Source: Flavobacterium inviolabile (lineage in GTDB: Bacteria > Bacteroidota > Bacteroidia > Flavobacteriales > Flavobacteriaceae). From it: a DNA stretch of 64,000 nucleotides. Location of the stretch: positions 2,976,001 to 3,040,000 of the forward strand of contig NZ_CP058278.1 in NCBI RefSeq assembly GCF_013389455.1. The letters are read 5' to 3'. Position numbers and translations under genes: made by a program. The first letter of the stretch is position 1. Each line of letters opens with the position of its first letter. The notes beneath the pieces are model-generated. The model saw only the letters and a list, made by a program, of their open reading frames with translations. It was not told the origin of the DNA and did no database searches. Positions 51,138-59,728 of this stretch are shown piece after piece.

Positions 51138-53123
51138 ATGAAAAAAGAACACCAATATCATTCAGAAGCCGAACAGATATGCTGTGCGGTTGATGAAAAA
51201 GTAAATTCAAAAAAACATCATGACCACGATCATGATCATGATCACGACCATAGTCACGATGGCGATGGCGGCTGGAAAATGTTCCTGCCGGCTATCCTTT
51301 CCTTTGTGCTGTTAATGATTGCCATCGGGATTGACAACTATTTTCCTATAGCGGTCTTTTCAGGCTGGGTACGCATCGGCTGGTATATCCTTGCCTATTT
51401 ACCGGTGGGATTACCGGTTTTAAAAGAGGCGTTCACCGCGATAAAAAGAGGCGACATTTTTACGGAATTCCTTCTGATGTCCATTGCCACTTTGGGTGCT
51501 TTTTATATCAAACAGTATCCGGAAGGTGTAGCGGTAATGTTATTTTACGCTATAGGCGAATTGTTTCAGACTCTGGCCGTAACCCGTGCCAAATCGAATA
51601 TTAAAGCCTTATTGGATCAGCGTCCGGATACGGCTACCGTAATCGTTGATGACAATGCGGTCAGTAAAAAAGCGGAGGAAATTAAGATCGGAGAAATTAT
51701 TCAGTTAAAACCGGGAGAAAAACTGGCTTTGGACGGGAAACTGCTTTCCGCTTCGGCTACATTTAATACTGCAGCTTTAACCGGGGAAAGCAAGCCCGAT
51801 TCCAAACAGCAGGGAGAAACGGTACTGGCCGGAATGATCAACCTCAACACGATTGCTTTAGTAGAAGTGACTACCGCTTATATCGACAGTAAACTGTCCA
51901 AAATCCTGGAAATGGTTCAGGATGCCACTGCTAAAAAAGCACCTACGGAGTTATTTATCCGCAAGTTTGCAAAGATCTATACACCTATAGTTGTTTTCTT
52001 AGCCATTGGGATCTGTCTGTTGCCGATGCTTTTCGTGTCCGATTATGTTTTTAACGAGTGGCTGTACCGCGCCCTGGTTTTCTTAGTGGTTTCCTGCCCC
52101 TGTGCACTGGTTATTTCCATTCCGTTAGGCTATTTTGGCGGAATTGGCGCTGCCAGCAAAAACGGCATCCTCTTTAAAGGCTCTACCTTTCTGGACGTAA
52201 TGGCTTCCATTCAGACAGTCGTGATGGATAAAACCGGAACACTGACCAAAGGCGTTTTTAAAGTGCAAAAAGTGGTGGCGGCTACCGTTTCGGAAAAGGA
52301 ATTGATACAATACACCGCTGCGCTCGAAACGAAATCGACCCATCCGGTTGGAACAGCCATTATTGAATATGCCAACGGACTGGAAAAAGGCGTTACCATT
52401 ACCGATGTGGAAGAAATTGCCGGACACGGTTTAAAAGGTAAAGCAGACGGTAAGACCATTCTTGCCGGTAATGTAAAACTGCTTAAAAAGTTTGGTATTG
52501 CTTATGATACCGCTATTGAAAATACGCCTTATACCATTATCGTTATTGCGATAAATGAGCAGTATGCGGGTTATTTCCTGATTGCCGATGAAATAAAAGA
52601 GGATGCCAAAACGGCTGTTGACAGTCTGCACCGTCTGAATATTAAAACGGTAATGCTTTCGGGCGATAAACAGGCGGTGGTTGATGCTGTTGCCCGGGAG
52701 CTGAATATTGATGCTGCCCACGGTGATTTACTGCCGGAAGACAAAGTCCGAAAGGTAGAAGAACTGAAAAAACAAAACCTGAAACTGGCTTTTGCGGGCG
52801 ATGGTGTTAACGATGCTCCTGTAGTGGCTTTAGCCGATGCCGGTATTGCCATGGGCGGTCTGGGCAGTGATGCTACGATAGAAACGGCCGACATTGTCAT
52901 TCAGAACGATCAGCCTACAAAAATATTTACCGCCATATCCATTGGTAAAAAAACCAGGCAGATTGTCTGGCAGAATATCAGCATGGCCTTTATTGTTAAA
53001 GCCGTTGTGCTGATTTTAGGTGCCGGAGGATTAGCTACCATGTGGGAAGCTGTTTTTGCTGACGTTGGTGTGGCATTACTCGCCATTTTAAATGCCGTAA
53101 GAATACAGAAAATGAAATTTTAA
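51138..53123 (+). CDS. Heavy-metal P1B-type ATPase (Zn/Cd/Co/Pb type)
   Basis: 661 aa. A His/Asp-rich N-terminus (KKHHDHDHDHDHDHSHDGDG), CPC in membrane segment 6 (VVSCPCALVIS), the phosphorylation site DKTGTLTKG, the HP motif in STHPVG and the hinge GDGVNDAPVVALADAGIAMG (first part) are all present. There is no N-terminal HMA domain; the poly-His run and the separate HMA protein before it may replace it. It exports Zn2+/Cd2+-like cations from the cytoplasm, to be passed on by the RND pump. Confidence 0.92.
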   Translation: MKKEHQYHSEAEQICCAVDEKVNSKKHHDHDHDHDHDHSHDGDGGWKMFLPAILSFVLLMIAIGIDNYFPIAVFSGWVRIGWYILAYLPVGLPVLKEAFTAIKRGDIFTEFLLMSIATLGAFYIKQYPEGVAVMLFYAIGELFQTLAVTRAKSNIKALLDQRPDTATVIVDDNAVSKKAEEIKIGEIIQLKPGEKLALDGKLLSASATFNTAALTGESKPDSKQQGETVLAGMINLNTIALVEVTTAYIDSKLSKILEMVQDATAKKAPTELFIRKFAKIYTPIVVFLAIGICLLPMLFVSDYVFNEWLYRALVFLVVSCPCALVISIPLGYFGGIGAASKNGILFKGSTFLDVMASIQTVVMDKTGTLTKGVFKVQKVVAATVSEKELIQYTAALETKSTHPVGTAIIEYANGLEKGVTITDVEEIAGHGLKGKADGKTILAGNVKLLKKFGIAYDTAIENTPYTIIVIAINEQYAGYFLIADEIKEDAKTAVDSLHRLNIKTVMLSGDKQAVVDAVARELNIDAAHGDLLPEDKVRKVEELKKQNLKLAFAGDGVNDAPVVALADAGIAMGGLGSDATIETADIVIQNDQPTKIFTAISIGKKTRQIVWQNISMAFIVKAVVLILGAGGLATMWEAVFADVGVALLAILNAVRIQKMKF

Positions 53124-53129
53124 AATACA

Positions 53130-53153
53130 AAGTCCGCTATACAGCGGACTTTT
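53130..53153 (+). terminator. Terminator of the metal-efflux cluster
   Basis: A 10-bp stem, AAAGTCCGCT / AGCGGACTTT with loop ATAC and a T-tract, 6 bases after the ATPase stop. Confidence 0.85.
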
Positions 53154-53244
53154 TTATATCCTGAAATCTTATACAAATTTGCCGGAATTTTATAAGTCCT
53201 TTCTGTTTGGTCACTCTTATTTTTATGGTTCTAAAAGACAACCC

Positions 53245-53910
53245 ATGAAACCCCTACAACCAAATGAAATAAGCAGGCAGTTACGCAAACCGGAAGGTGA
53301 AAACGGCATTACTGTTGGGAATGATATGAATACATCCAACAAACAGCTTTACCTGGATTTGTTTGCCCTGCTGGAAATTCAGGATAACGATCATATACTG
53401 GAAATCGGTTTTGGCAATGGCAGGCACTTTCCGGAGTTTTTTAAGCCACACACAAACGTCACTTTGTACGGTCTGGACTATTCGGATGTAATGTGTGCCG
53501 AAGCGGCTAAAAATAACGCCGAACAAATCACTAAACAACAAATAAAGCTGCAATGCGGCGATGCCAAAGACACATTCTATGCCGAAAATCAGTTTGACAG
53601 TATCGTTGCGTTGAACACGATCTATTTCTGGGAACCTTTGCCGGATTACCTCAACGCGATATACCGCATTTTAAAACTGGGCGGAAAACTGTATATCGGC
53701 TACCGTCCGGAACGGGCTCTTGCCGGTGTGGATTTTGTACAGGAAGGTTTTTCACTATACAATGAAGCTGTTTTAAACGGCCTATTGGAAAAAACTGGTT
53801 TTGAAATTGAGCGGGAAAACAAGAACTGCTACGCTAAAAAAACCATTACCGGAAAAGATATCACCATTGTAGACATTATAACAGTATGCATAAAAAAAGA
53901 GGCTTATTAA
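53245..53910 (+). CDS. Class I SAM-dependent methyltransferase
   Basis: A 221-aa protein. Motif I is ILEIGFGNGRHF, the acidic residue after beta-2 is in YGLDYS, and later blocks are LQCGDAKD and ALNTIYFWEPLPDYLNAIYR (first part). It resembles UbiE/small-molecule methyltransferases; the substrate is unknown. I chose ATG 53245 (MKPLQPNEISRQLRKPEGEN) over 53179. The preceding terminator makes it a separate unit from the metal cluster. Its stop codon lies inside the loop of the next terminator. Confidence 0.82.
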   Translation: MKPLQPNEISRQLRKPEGENGITVGNDMNTSNKQLYLDLFALLEIQDNDHILEIGFGNGRHFPEFFKPHTNVTLYGLDYSDVMCAEAAKNNAEQITKQQIKLQCGDAKDTFYAENQFDSIVALNTIYFWEPLPDYLNAIYRILKLGGKLYIGYRPERALAGVDFVQEGFSLYNEAVLNGLLEKTGFEIERENKNCYAKKTITGKDITIVDIITVCIKKEAY

Positions 53911-53920
53911 GCCTCTTTTT
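53894..53920. terminator. Bidirectional terminator overlapping a stop codon
   Basis: A 10-bp stem, AAAAAGAGGC / GCCTCTTTTT, with loop TTATTAA that contains the methyltransferase TAA. It also serves the convergent ettA gene. Confidence 0.8.
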
Positions 53921-53922
53921 TA

Positions 53923-55617
53923 TTATCCTCTGATCAGTTTTTTATACTTGATACGTTTTGGCGTTAAATCACCCCCCAGACGTTTTCGCTTGTTCTCTTC
54001 ATATTCTGTAAAGCTTCCTTCAAAGAAATATACCTGAGAATCGCCTTCAAACGCTAAGATATGCGTACAGATTCTGTCCAGGAACCAACGGTCGTGGGAA
54101 ATCACCACCGCACATCCTGCAAAGTTCTCCAAACCTTCTTCCAAAGCACGAAGTGTGTTGATGTCCAGATCATTCGTTGGCTCATCCAGTAACAATACGT
54201 TTCCTTCTTCTTTTAAGGTCATTGCCAAATGCAAACGGTTACGCTCTCCTCCGGAAAGTGTCGATACTTTTTTGTTCTGATCGCTACCGCCAAAGTTGAA
54301 ACGGGACAAATATGCTCTTGAGTTTACCTGACGGCCACCCATCATGATTAACTCCTGTCCGTCGCAGAAATTCTCCCAGATGGATTTATCAGGATTAATA
54401 TTCGAGTGTGACTGATCCACATAGGCGATCTTAGCTGTTTCTCCAATTACAAATTCACCGCTATCCGGTTTTTCCTCACCCATGATCATACGGAAGATAG
54501 TCGATTTACCGGCACCATTCGGACCGATAATCCCTACAATTCCCGCTTGTGGCAAGGTGAAGTTTAAATCTTCATATAATAGTTTGTCCCCAAATGATTT
54601 TGCTACATTTTTAGCATCAATCACATTGGTTCCTAAACGAGGACCATTCGGGATGTAGATTTCTAATTTCTCATCCAATGCTTTTTGGTCTTCGTTCAAT
54701 AATTTATCGTAGTTCTGTAAACGCGCTTTCTGTTTGGTCTGACGCCCTTTAGCTCCCTGACGTACCCAGTCAAGCTCACGTTCTAATGTTTTTCTGCGTT
54801 TTGAAGCAACTTTTTCTTCCTGCTCCATACGTTTTGATTTCTGATCCAACCAGGAAGAATAGTTTCCTTTCCACGGAATACCTTCACCTCTGTCCAGTTC
54901 TAAAATCCATCCGGCAACGTTATCCAGGAAATAACGGTCGTGGGTTACGGCAATTACCGTTCCTGCATATTGTTGTAAGTGTTGCTCTAACCAAAGTACG
55001 CTTTCCGCATCCAGGTGGTTGGTAGGCTCATCCAGTAACAATACATCCGGCTGCTGTAATAACAAGCGGCATAAAGCCACACGGCGGCGCTCTCCTCCTG
55101 ACAATACTTTAATCGGGGTATCCGGCTCCGGCGTACGCAAAGCATCCATCGCGATTTCCAGTTTGGTATCCAGTTCCCATGCTCCTACTGCATCGATCTT
55201 ATCCTGAAGTTCCGCCTGACGGTCCATCAGTTTCTGCATCTTATCGGCATCTTCATATACTTCCGGTAAACCGAACATATCGTTGATTTTATTGAACTCA
55301 TCCAGAATTGCTACCGTTTCGGCAACACCTTCACGAACGATTTCAATAACCGTTTTGTTTTCATCCAGTTGCGGCTCCTGCTCCAGATACCCTACAGTAT
55401 AATTTGGTGCAAAAACAACATCACCCTGGTAGTTCTTATCAACTCCGGCAATAATTTTTAATAAAGACGATTTACCCGAACCGTTTAAACCTAAGATACC
55501 AATTTTAGCACCGTAGAAAAAACTCAGGTAAATATCTTTTAAAACCTGCTTATTCGTGCTGGAGTAAGTTTTACTTACCCGCGACATCGAAAATATTACT
55601 TTCTTATCGTCTGACAT
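53923..55617 (-). CDS. ettA: Energy-dependent translational throttle EttA (ABC-F)
   Basis: 564 aa, two ABC domains. The first has GLNGSGKSSLLK, LSGGERRRVALCRLL and LLDEPTNHLDAESV; the second GPNGAGKSTIFR, LSGGERNRLHLAMTL and LLDEPTNDLDINT. Between them is the linker (PtIM) with GAKGRQTKQKARLQNYDKLL, and the first domain has the Arm. Such proteins bind the ribosomal E site and gate translation by ATP level. ATG 55617 (MSDDKKVIFSMSRVSKTY) is chosen over 55629. Confidence 0.93.
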   Translation of the reverse strand: MSDDKKVIFSMSRVSKTYSSTNKQVLKDIYLSFFYGAKIGILGLNGSGKSSLLKIIAGVDKNYQGDVVFAPNYTVGYLEQEPQLDENKTVIEIVREGVAETVAILDEFNKINDMFGLPEVYEDADKMQKLMDRQAELQDKIDAVGAWELDTKLEIAMDALRTPEPDTPIKVLSGGERRRVALCRLLLQQPDVLLLDEPTNHLDAESVLWLEQHLQQYAGTVIAVTHDRYFLDNVAGWILELDRGEGIPWKGNYSSWLDQKSKRMEQEEKVASKRRKTLERELDWVRQGAKGRQTKQKARLQNYDKLLNEDQKALDEKLEIYIPNGPRLGTNVIDAKNVAKSFGDKLLYEDLNFTLPQAGIVGIIGPNGAGKSTIFRMIMGEEKPDSGEFVIGETAKIAYVDQSHSNINPDKSIWENFCDGQELIMMGGRQVNSRAYLSRFNFGGSDQNKKVSTLSGGERNRLHLAMTLKEEGNVLLLDEPTNDLDINTLRALEEGLENFAGCAVVISHDRWFLDRICTHILAFEGDSQVYFFEGSFTEYEENKRKRLGGDLTPKRIKYKKLIRG

Positions 55618-55702
55618 ATAGAAATTCAAATTACATTAAACACTTGATTTTTAAAACTTTAATTCTAACCCATTTTTGCTTATTCCTATGAAAACTACTC
55701 AA

Positions 55703-55728
55703 ATGTTCCCACTTTATGTTCCCACTTT
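55703..55728. repeat. 13-bp tandem repeat before the integrase remnant
   Basis: ATGTTCCCACTTT occurs twice in direct succession (55703-55715, 55716-55728), 36 bases before the integrase start. It could be part of the recombination or control region of the former element. Confidence 0.6.
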
Positions 55729-55763
55729 GAAACTAAACCTTATATTAGCCAAAACCTAAAACT

Positions 55764-56310
55764 ATGGCAACAAAGATAGTCTTAAATAAAAAAAAAGCAA
55801 GCGATGATTTCGGTATAATTGGCATCCAATTCTTTAATAATGGAAAAAAGAAGAAAAGTTTGGGGATAAGAATGAAAGTTCAGCACTTTAAAGACCATTT
55901 TAATGAAGATTTTCAATTATTCAACTACCACCGATTTTGACTACCAAACCATCAATACAAAAATTAACAAAGGTATTTATCGCTTTGAAAATAACATTCC
56001 TGATAAAGTAAAAGTTGAGCTTAAAACCAGACCTCAGCAAGACGAAACACACAGCATTTGTCTTTCCTATATGGACAACTTCAAACTGAGAATAAGTTTA
56101 AAAAAGACCGAAAGTCATAAATACGCTATGCTTAATGTGTGTCAAAAATTGGAAAAATATCTAAAACACCTGAACAAAGAAAATTTGTTTTTCGACAAAA
56201 TCAATTCTGATTTCTGGAAAAGGTTCAAACTATATTGCCTTACTGTTCCTGACCCTCGAAAATTCAAAGAAGGTGGTGTAAAGAATTATTTTGCTACGTT
56301 GAAATTTTAA
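55764..56310 (+). pseudogene. Tyrosine recombinase (phage integrase) gene, N-terminal remnant
   Basis: From ATG 55764 the frame codes MATKIVLNKKKASDDFGIIG, KSLGIRMKVQHFKDHFNEDF and stops near 55935. The next frame carries on with FDYQTINTKINKGIYRF, the core-binding helices (LRISLKKTESHKYAMLNVCQ, KINSDFWKRFKLYCLT) and ends GGVKNYFATLKF at 56310. A +1 frameshift near 55920-55935 separates them. The whole catalytic domain with its R-H-R-Y residues is missing. It is a truncated, frameshifted integrase directly against the serine recombinase remnant. Confidence 0.72.
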
Positions 56311-56320
56311 ATATTAGAAA

Positions 56321-56931
56321 GTATTGATATACGCCAGGGTTTCGACGAACAGTCAGGATTACAAAAGACAAACAGAAGAATTATTGGAGTTTTCCCAAAT
56401 TCAAAATTATGAAGTTGTAAAAATTTTTGAAGAAAAAATCTCAGGTGGAAAAACTAATGAGGAACGACCTCAGCTAATGAAAATGATCAACTTCATCAAA
56501 TCTAATAAAATTGATAAAGTTCTTTGTTGGGAATTGAGCAGACTGGGAAGGAATACTATTGAAGTCCTTAAAACAATTCAACTGCTTAATGAAAATTGCA
56601 TTTCCCTCTATATCAAGAACCACAATATAGAAAAGCTCAATGACAAGTGTGAAATAAATCCGATATCCCAGTTTCTTATCCAAATCCTTACCTCGGTTAG
56701 CGAAATGGAAAAAACACAAATTCGCTAGCGTATTAAGTCGGGTTACGATAGCTTTCGCAAGAATAGCGGTAAAGTTGGAAGGAAAGAAGGATTTAAAAGG
56801 ATACTGAAACGTTGTTGACTGAACACAAAGACGTGGTGAAATTATTGAAGCAGGGTTATTCAGTTAGAAAGACAATGAAATTAACGGATAAGAGCAGCGG
56901 AACAGTACAGAAAGTTAAAAAATTATTGTAA
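56321..56931 (+). pseudogene. Serine recombinase (resolvase family) gene, decayed
   Basis: KVLIYARVSTNSQDYKRQTE carries the catalytic Ser in ARVS; LCWELSRLGRNT is the resolvase SRLxR block. The ATG is replaced by TAG just before AAA GTA TTG. A TAG at 56726 interrupts ...TQIR|RIKSGY (GAG to TAG would restore Glu). One A is missing in GGATTTAAAAGGATAC near 56795; past it the frame continues LLTEHKDVVKLLKQGYSVRK to a C-terminal helix-turn-helix and TAA at 56931. Three lesions make it nonfunctional. Relatives are DNA invertases/resolvases of about 200 aa. Confidence 0.75.
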
Positions 56932-57035
56932 AAACTGTCTTCTATAAAAATCCAGAAACAGTCTTCTCAGAATTTATAATTTGTTTATTAGCCCTAATCA
57001 AATATTTATCTTGTGAACACTTTACAACATTAATA

Positions 57036-59108
57036 TTATTGCTCTTGTTCATCAAAAGCTTGTTGAATCAAGTCCATTACACCATCTATCTCATTCAAAT
57101 TTGATATTCCAACTTCTACATCCCCATTGCCCCAACGCCCTAAGCCGGAAACATCTTTACATAATCCTAATGGGTCAATAATTTTAGGGAACTCTATATT
57201 TAATGACAATCTCAAACGTGATTTTTGTGGCACAATATCCACAAAATTAGTATTAGATTTAAAAGCAATATATAATTTCTTGTATTCTTCTTTTACAGAG
57301 GCATCAATGTTTAAAATTCTTTTTCGTAAAGCCTGATATAATTCTAACATATCACCTTTCAGGTATTCATACTGATCTATTGAATAAGTTGCGTTTTCTT
57401 TGTCATTTGATTTCTTATATTTTTCTAAAGTGTTATTATCTAAAGTAGGAGCAAACCATATTTCTTTGGCTTTATTTGATAACTCAATGGCTCTTTGTTC
57501 TATATGAATTTTATTCCATTCAGCAACATTTCGTAAATAAGTATTTAGACGTAATGGAGAATCATTAAACCCACCTTCTATTGATTTTTTCTGTCCAAAT
57601 GGTCTATCACTTAATTCGGAATTATAACCTGTCAAAGTTAGGTTGCCTAAGGTATGTAAATACATTTTCTGAATATCTTGCCAATCATCACCTAACATCG
57701 TTATCCACTCATGGGATAAATTAGGATTTTGCGGCATAATATGCTCAATGGTATATTCATCAATGTTTACCCATTCTTTGCGTTTATAGTTTTCCAGTTT
57801 ATTTAATAAATAATTTCTAGAACGAAAATTGTAAACATCTTTTATAACTATTTCTTTTTCAAATTCAGTATCCGCCGGATAGCGTTTATAGTTATCCATT
57901 AATTGGAAAGCCGCTTGTACGCTTTCCAGGTAGTTTTCCGGCTGAACGGATTTATATAAAGTGGCAAAGGTTTTATTGAGGCTGTTCGTAGGAATACCAC
58001 AAATCGCTCTTCTGAATACATAATTTTCTACCAGTCTTAATATTTCGGTAAAGTTTTGTTTAGAAAGTCTTTCTTCAAAATAGTCGTTGTAAACAGGTAA
58101 AAGAAAGGGGTACGAAACATCCACTTTTAGTTTGGCAATATTGGAAAACAACTGATTTAATACAAGATCCGGTTCTTTTCTAAGTACCATATTGACATAA
58201 AAACCTGAATACTTGTAAATATCCCGTACTACTTCGGTAATAGTTTCTGGAGCTTTGCCAGACTGTACATAGGTTTTAAATTCTTCATAAACTTTGTCAA
58301 TTCGTGGGATAGTTCCATTCTTAACAGATAAATAATCCCGCATGAACCAGTCGAAAGAACTAGAATATTCATTACCGTAGCTTTGCTCCATCGGATACCA
58401 GTACTTTTCATAAAGCTCTGTTTGTAATTTGATATCTTGCCCCATTAATACATAGTTCCTTATCAAATCTGCCTGTGACAAGTCCAGTCCCGTAGAGTTC
58501 ATACTTTCAAATATCAACTGTGGATTGTCCTTATCTTTCTCCAATGCTACATCTACTATAAACAAACGAAGAATACCATTGTAAATATCCTTTACATTTT
58601 CTTTATTGATTTTTGATTTGAAGAATTCGTAGTTCTCTACAATTCGTAAAGAATATTCTGATGCCTGTGGCACTCCATTAAGCAAGTTGATATAGGTATC
58701 TTTATCCCTTCTTGTTAATAGTAACTTGTAGCGTAACTCATTTTCTTCTTCTGCGTTAAGTAAATAATAGTTTTGCAATTTAGTGAAGCTCGTATCTATA
58801 TCCGCTTCATTGTCTTTAAGAAAATTAGCTAAGGCAATGATGAGTAATGAAACAGTTGTTAATCTTTGCTGACCATCTATTACCAAATGTTTAGGCACAT
58901 CAGAAATCGTATAAATATTTTCTTGAAAATGTACTACAGAGCCTAGAAAGTGTCCTTGCAGATTTTCATCCTTACTTACCCGGATAATGTCTTGTAGCAA
59001 TTGGTTGCATTGTGATAATTGCCAACTATAGGTACGTTGGTATATAGGAATAACAAATTGTCTCGGTCCTTTTATAACGGTTAATAGGTTTGCAGAGGTT
59101 GCTTTCAT
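57036..59108 (-). CDS. DUF262-DUF1524-DUF5655 nuclease (GmrSD-like)
   Basis: 690 aa. The N-terminal DUF262 (GmrS-like, ParB-fold) part has VIPIYQRTYSWQ and DGQQRLTTVSLLI (nucleotide-binding DGQQR); the DUF1524 (GmrD-like, HNH) part has TIEHIMPQNPNLSHEW and LHTLGNLTLTGYNSELSDRP; the C-terminal ~110 aa look like DUF5655 (FVDIVPQKSRLRLSLNIEFP, LGRWGNGDVEV). GmrSD enzymes cut DNA with modified cytosine, using NTP. DUF262 and DUF1524 in one chain is also the plan of BrxU and SspE. It is the last gene of the defence operon, 2 bases after the HNH gene, with no own promoter seen. Confidence 0.87.
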   Translation of the reverse strand: MKATSANLLTVIKGPRQFVIPIYQRTYSWQLSQCNQLLQDIIRVSKDENLQGHFLGSVVHFQENIYTISDVPKHLVIDGQQRLTTVSLLIIALANFLKDNEADIDTSFTKLQNYYLLNAEEENELRYKLLLTRRDKDTYINLLNGVPQASEYSLRIVENYEFFKSKINKENVKDIYNGILRLFIVDVALEKDKDNPQLIFESMNSTGLDLSQADLIRNYVLMGQDIKLQTELYEKYWYPMEQSYGNEYSSSFDWFMRDYLSVKNGTIPRIDKVYEEFKTYVQSGKAPETITEVVRDIYKYSGFYVNMVLRKEPDLVLNQLFSNIAKLKVDVSYPFLLPVYNDYFEERLSKQNFTEILRLVENYVFRRAICGIPTNSLNKTFATLYKSVQPENYLESVQAAFQLMDNYKRYPADTEFEKEIVIKDVYNFRSRNYLLNKLENYKRKEWVNIDEYTIEHIMPQNPNLSHEWITMLGDDWQDIQKMYLHTLGNLTLTGYNSELSDRPFGQKKSIEGGFNDSPLRLNTYLRNVAEWNKIHIEQRAIELSNKAKEIWFAPTLDNNTLEKYKKSNDKENATYSIDQYEYLKGDMLELYQALRKRILNIDASVKEEYKKLYIAFKSNTNFVDIVPQKSRLRLSLNIEFPKIIDPLGLCKDVSGLGRWGNGDVEVGISNLNEIDGVMDLIQQAFDEQEQ

Positions 59109-59110
59109 AG

Positions 59111-59728
59111 TTAATTTAAATAATTTTCTATCATACAGATTACAAAACTTGGGAAACCCTGCTCTTCTAATATCCCAGACAAATCCTGATTTTCAGTCCC
59201 ACCTTCTTTAAGAGCATTCATTGTTAATATCAAATCTTTTCTTCTTGTTTTTAAACTATTATGATTAAGGTTAAAAATTGCAATTGTTTTTTCAGCTTTA
59301 TTAAAATCAGTTTGACTGAGATTATTCGCAGGATGTATTTTACCGTCAGTTGTGTAACGGAAAAAATCTTGTGTTTGATCATTTACAGGATTGAAGATTA
59401 AATTATAATCCTCTAAATTTTTAACTCCGTTTCCTCCATCCTTATATTTTGCTCCATAATCGTCATCATTAACAGCTACAATTAAATTATTCCAATCATA
59501 ACATAAGTTATTATTTAAAGCTCTTTTTATATAATGATCTATATGGCAATCTTCATTATCAATATAGATCTCAGTATAACCACATAAAAGAAACTGTTCT
59601 TCCAACAAAATAAATTCTCTTGCTTCTCTTTTGACCTGAGCATCGCAGTCATCCCACACTACAGGTTTATTTTTTCTTACAAAGTCAGAGAAAGCTTGAA
59701 TAGGTTTGGCCTTATCTATTTTTCTCAT
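59111..59728 (-). CDS. HNH endonuclease, Septu PtuB-like / TIGR02646-like
   Basis: A 205-aa protein. The HNH core is DCHIDHYIKRALNNNLCYDW NNLI (His-Ile-Asp-His ... Trp-Asn-Asn); LLCGYTEIYIDNEDCHIDHY leads into it, with one Cys instead of the usual CxxC pair. It matches the HNH partner found with AAA ATPases in Septu systems and with retron effectors. Its start overlaps the ATPase stop by 17 bases, which means tight coupling. It is the likely DNA-cutting subunit of the ATPase pair. The family call rests on motif and context. Confidence 0.78.
   Translation of the reverse strand: MRKIDKAKPIQAFSDFVRKNKPVVWDDCDAQVKREAREFILLEEQFLLCGYTEIYIDNEDCHIDHYIKRALNNNLCYDWNNLIVAVNDDDYGAKYKDGGNGVKNLEDYNLIFNPVNDQTQDFFRYTTDGKIHPANNLSQTDFNKAEKTIAIFNLNHNSLKTRRKDLILTMNALKEGGTENQDLSGILEEQGFPSFVICMIENYLN

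Noticed and set aside
51210..51262. CAT/GAT-type trinucleotide repeat as a regulatory or unstable repeat
   Set aside because: It is coding for the His/Asp-rich metal-binding start of the P-type ATPase.
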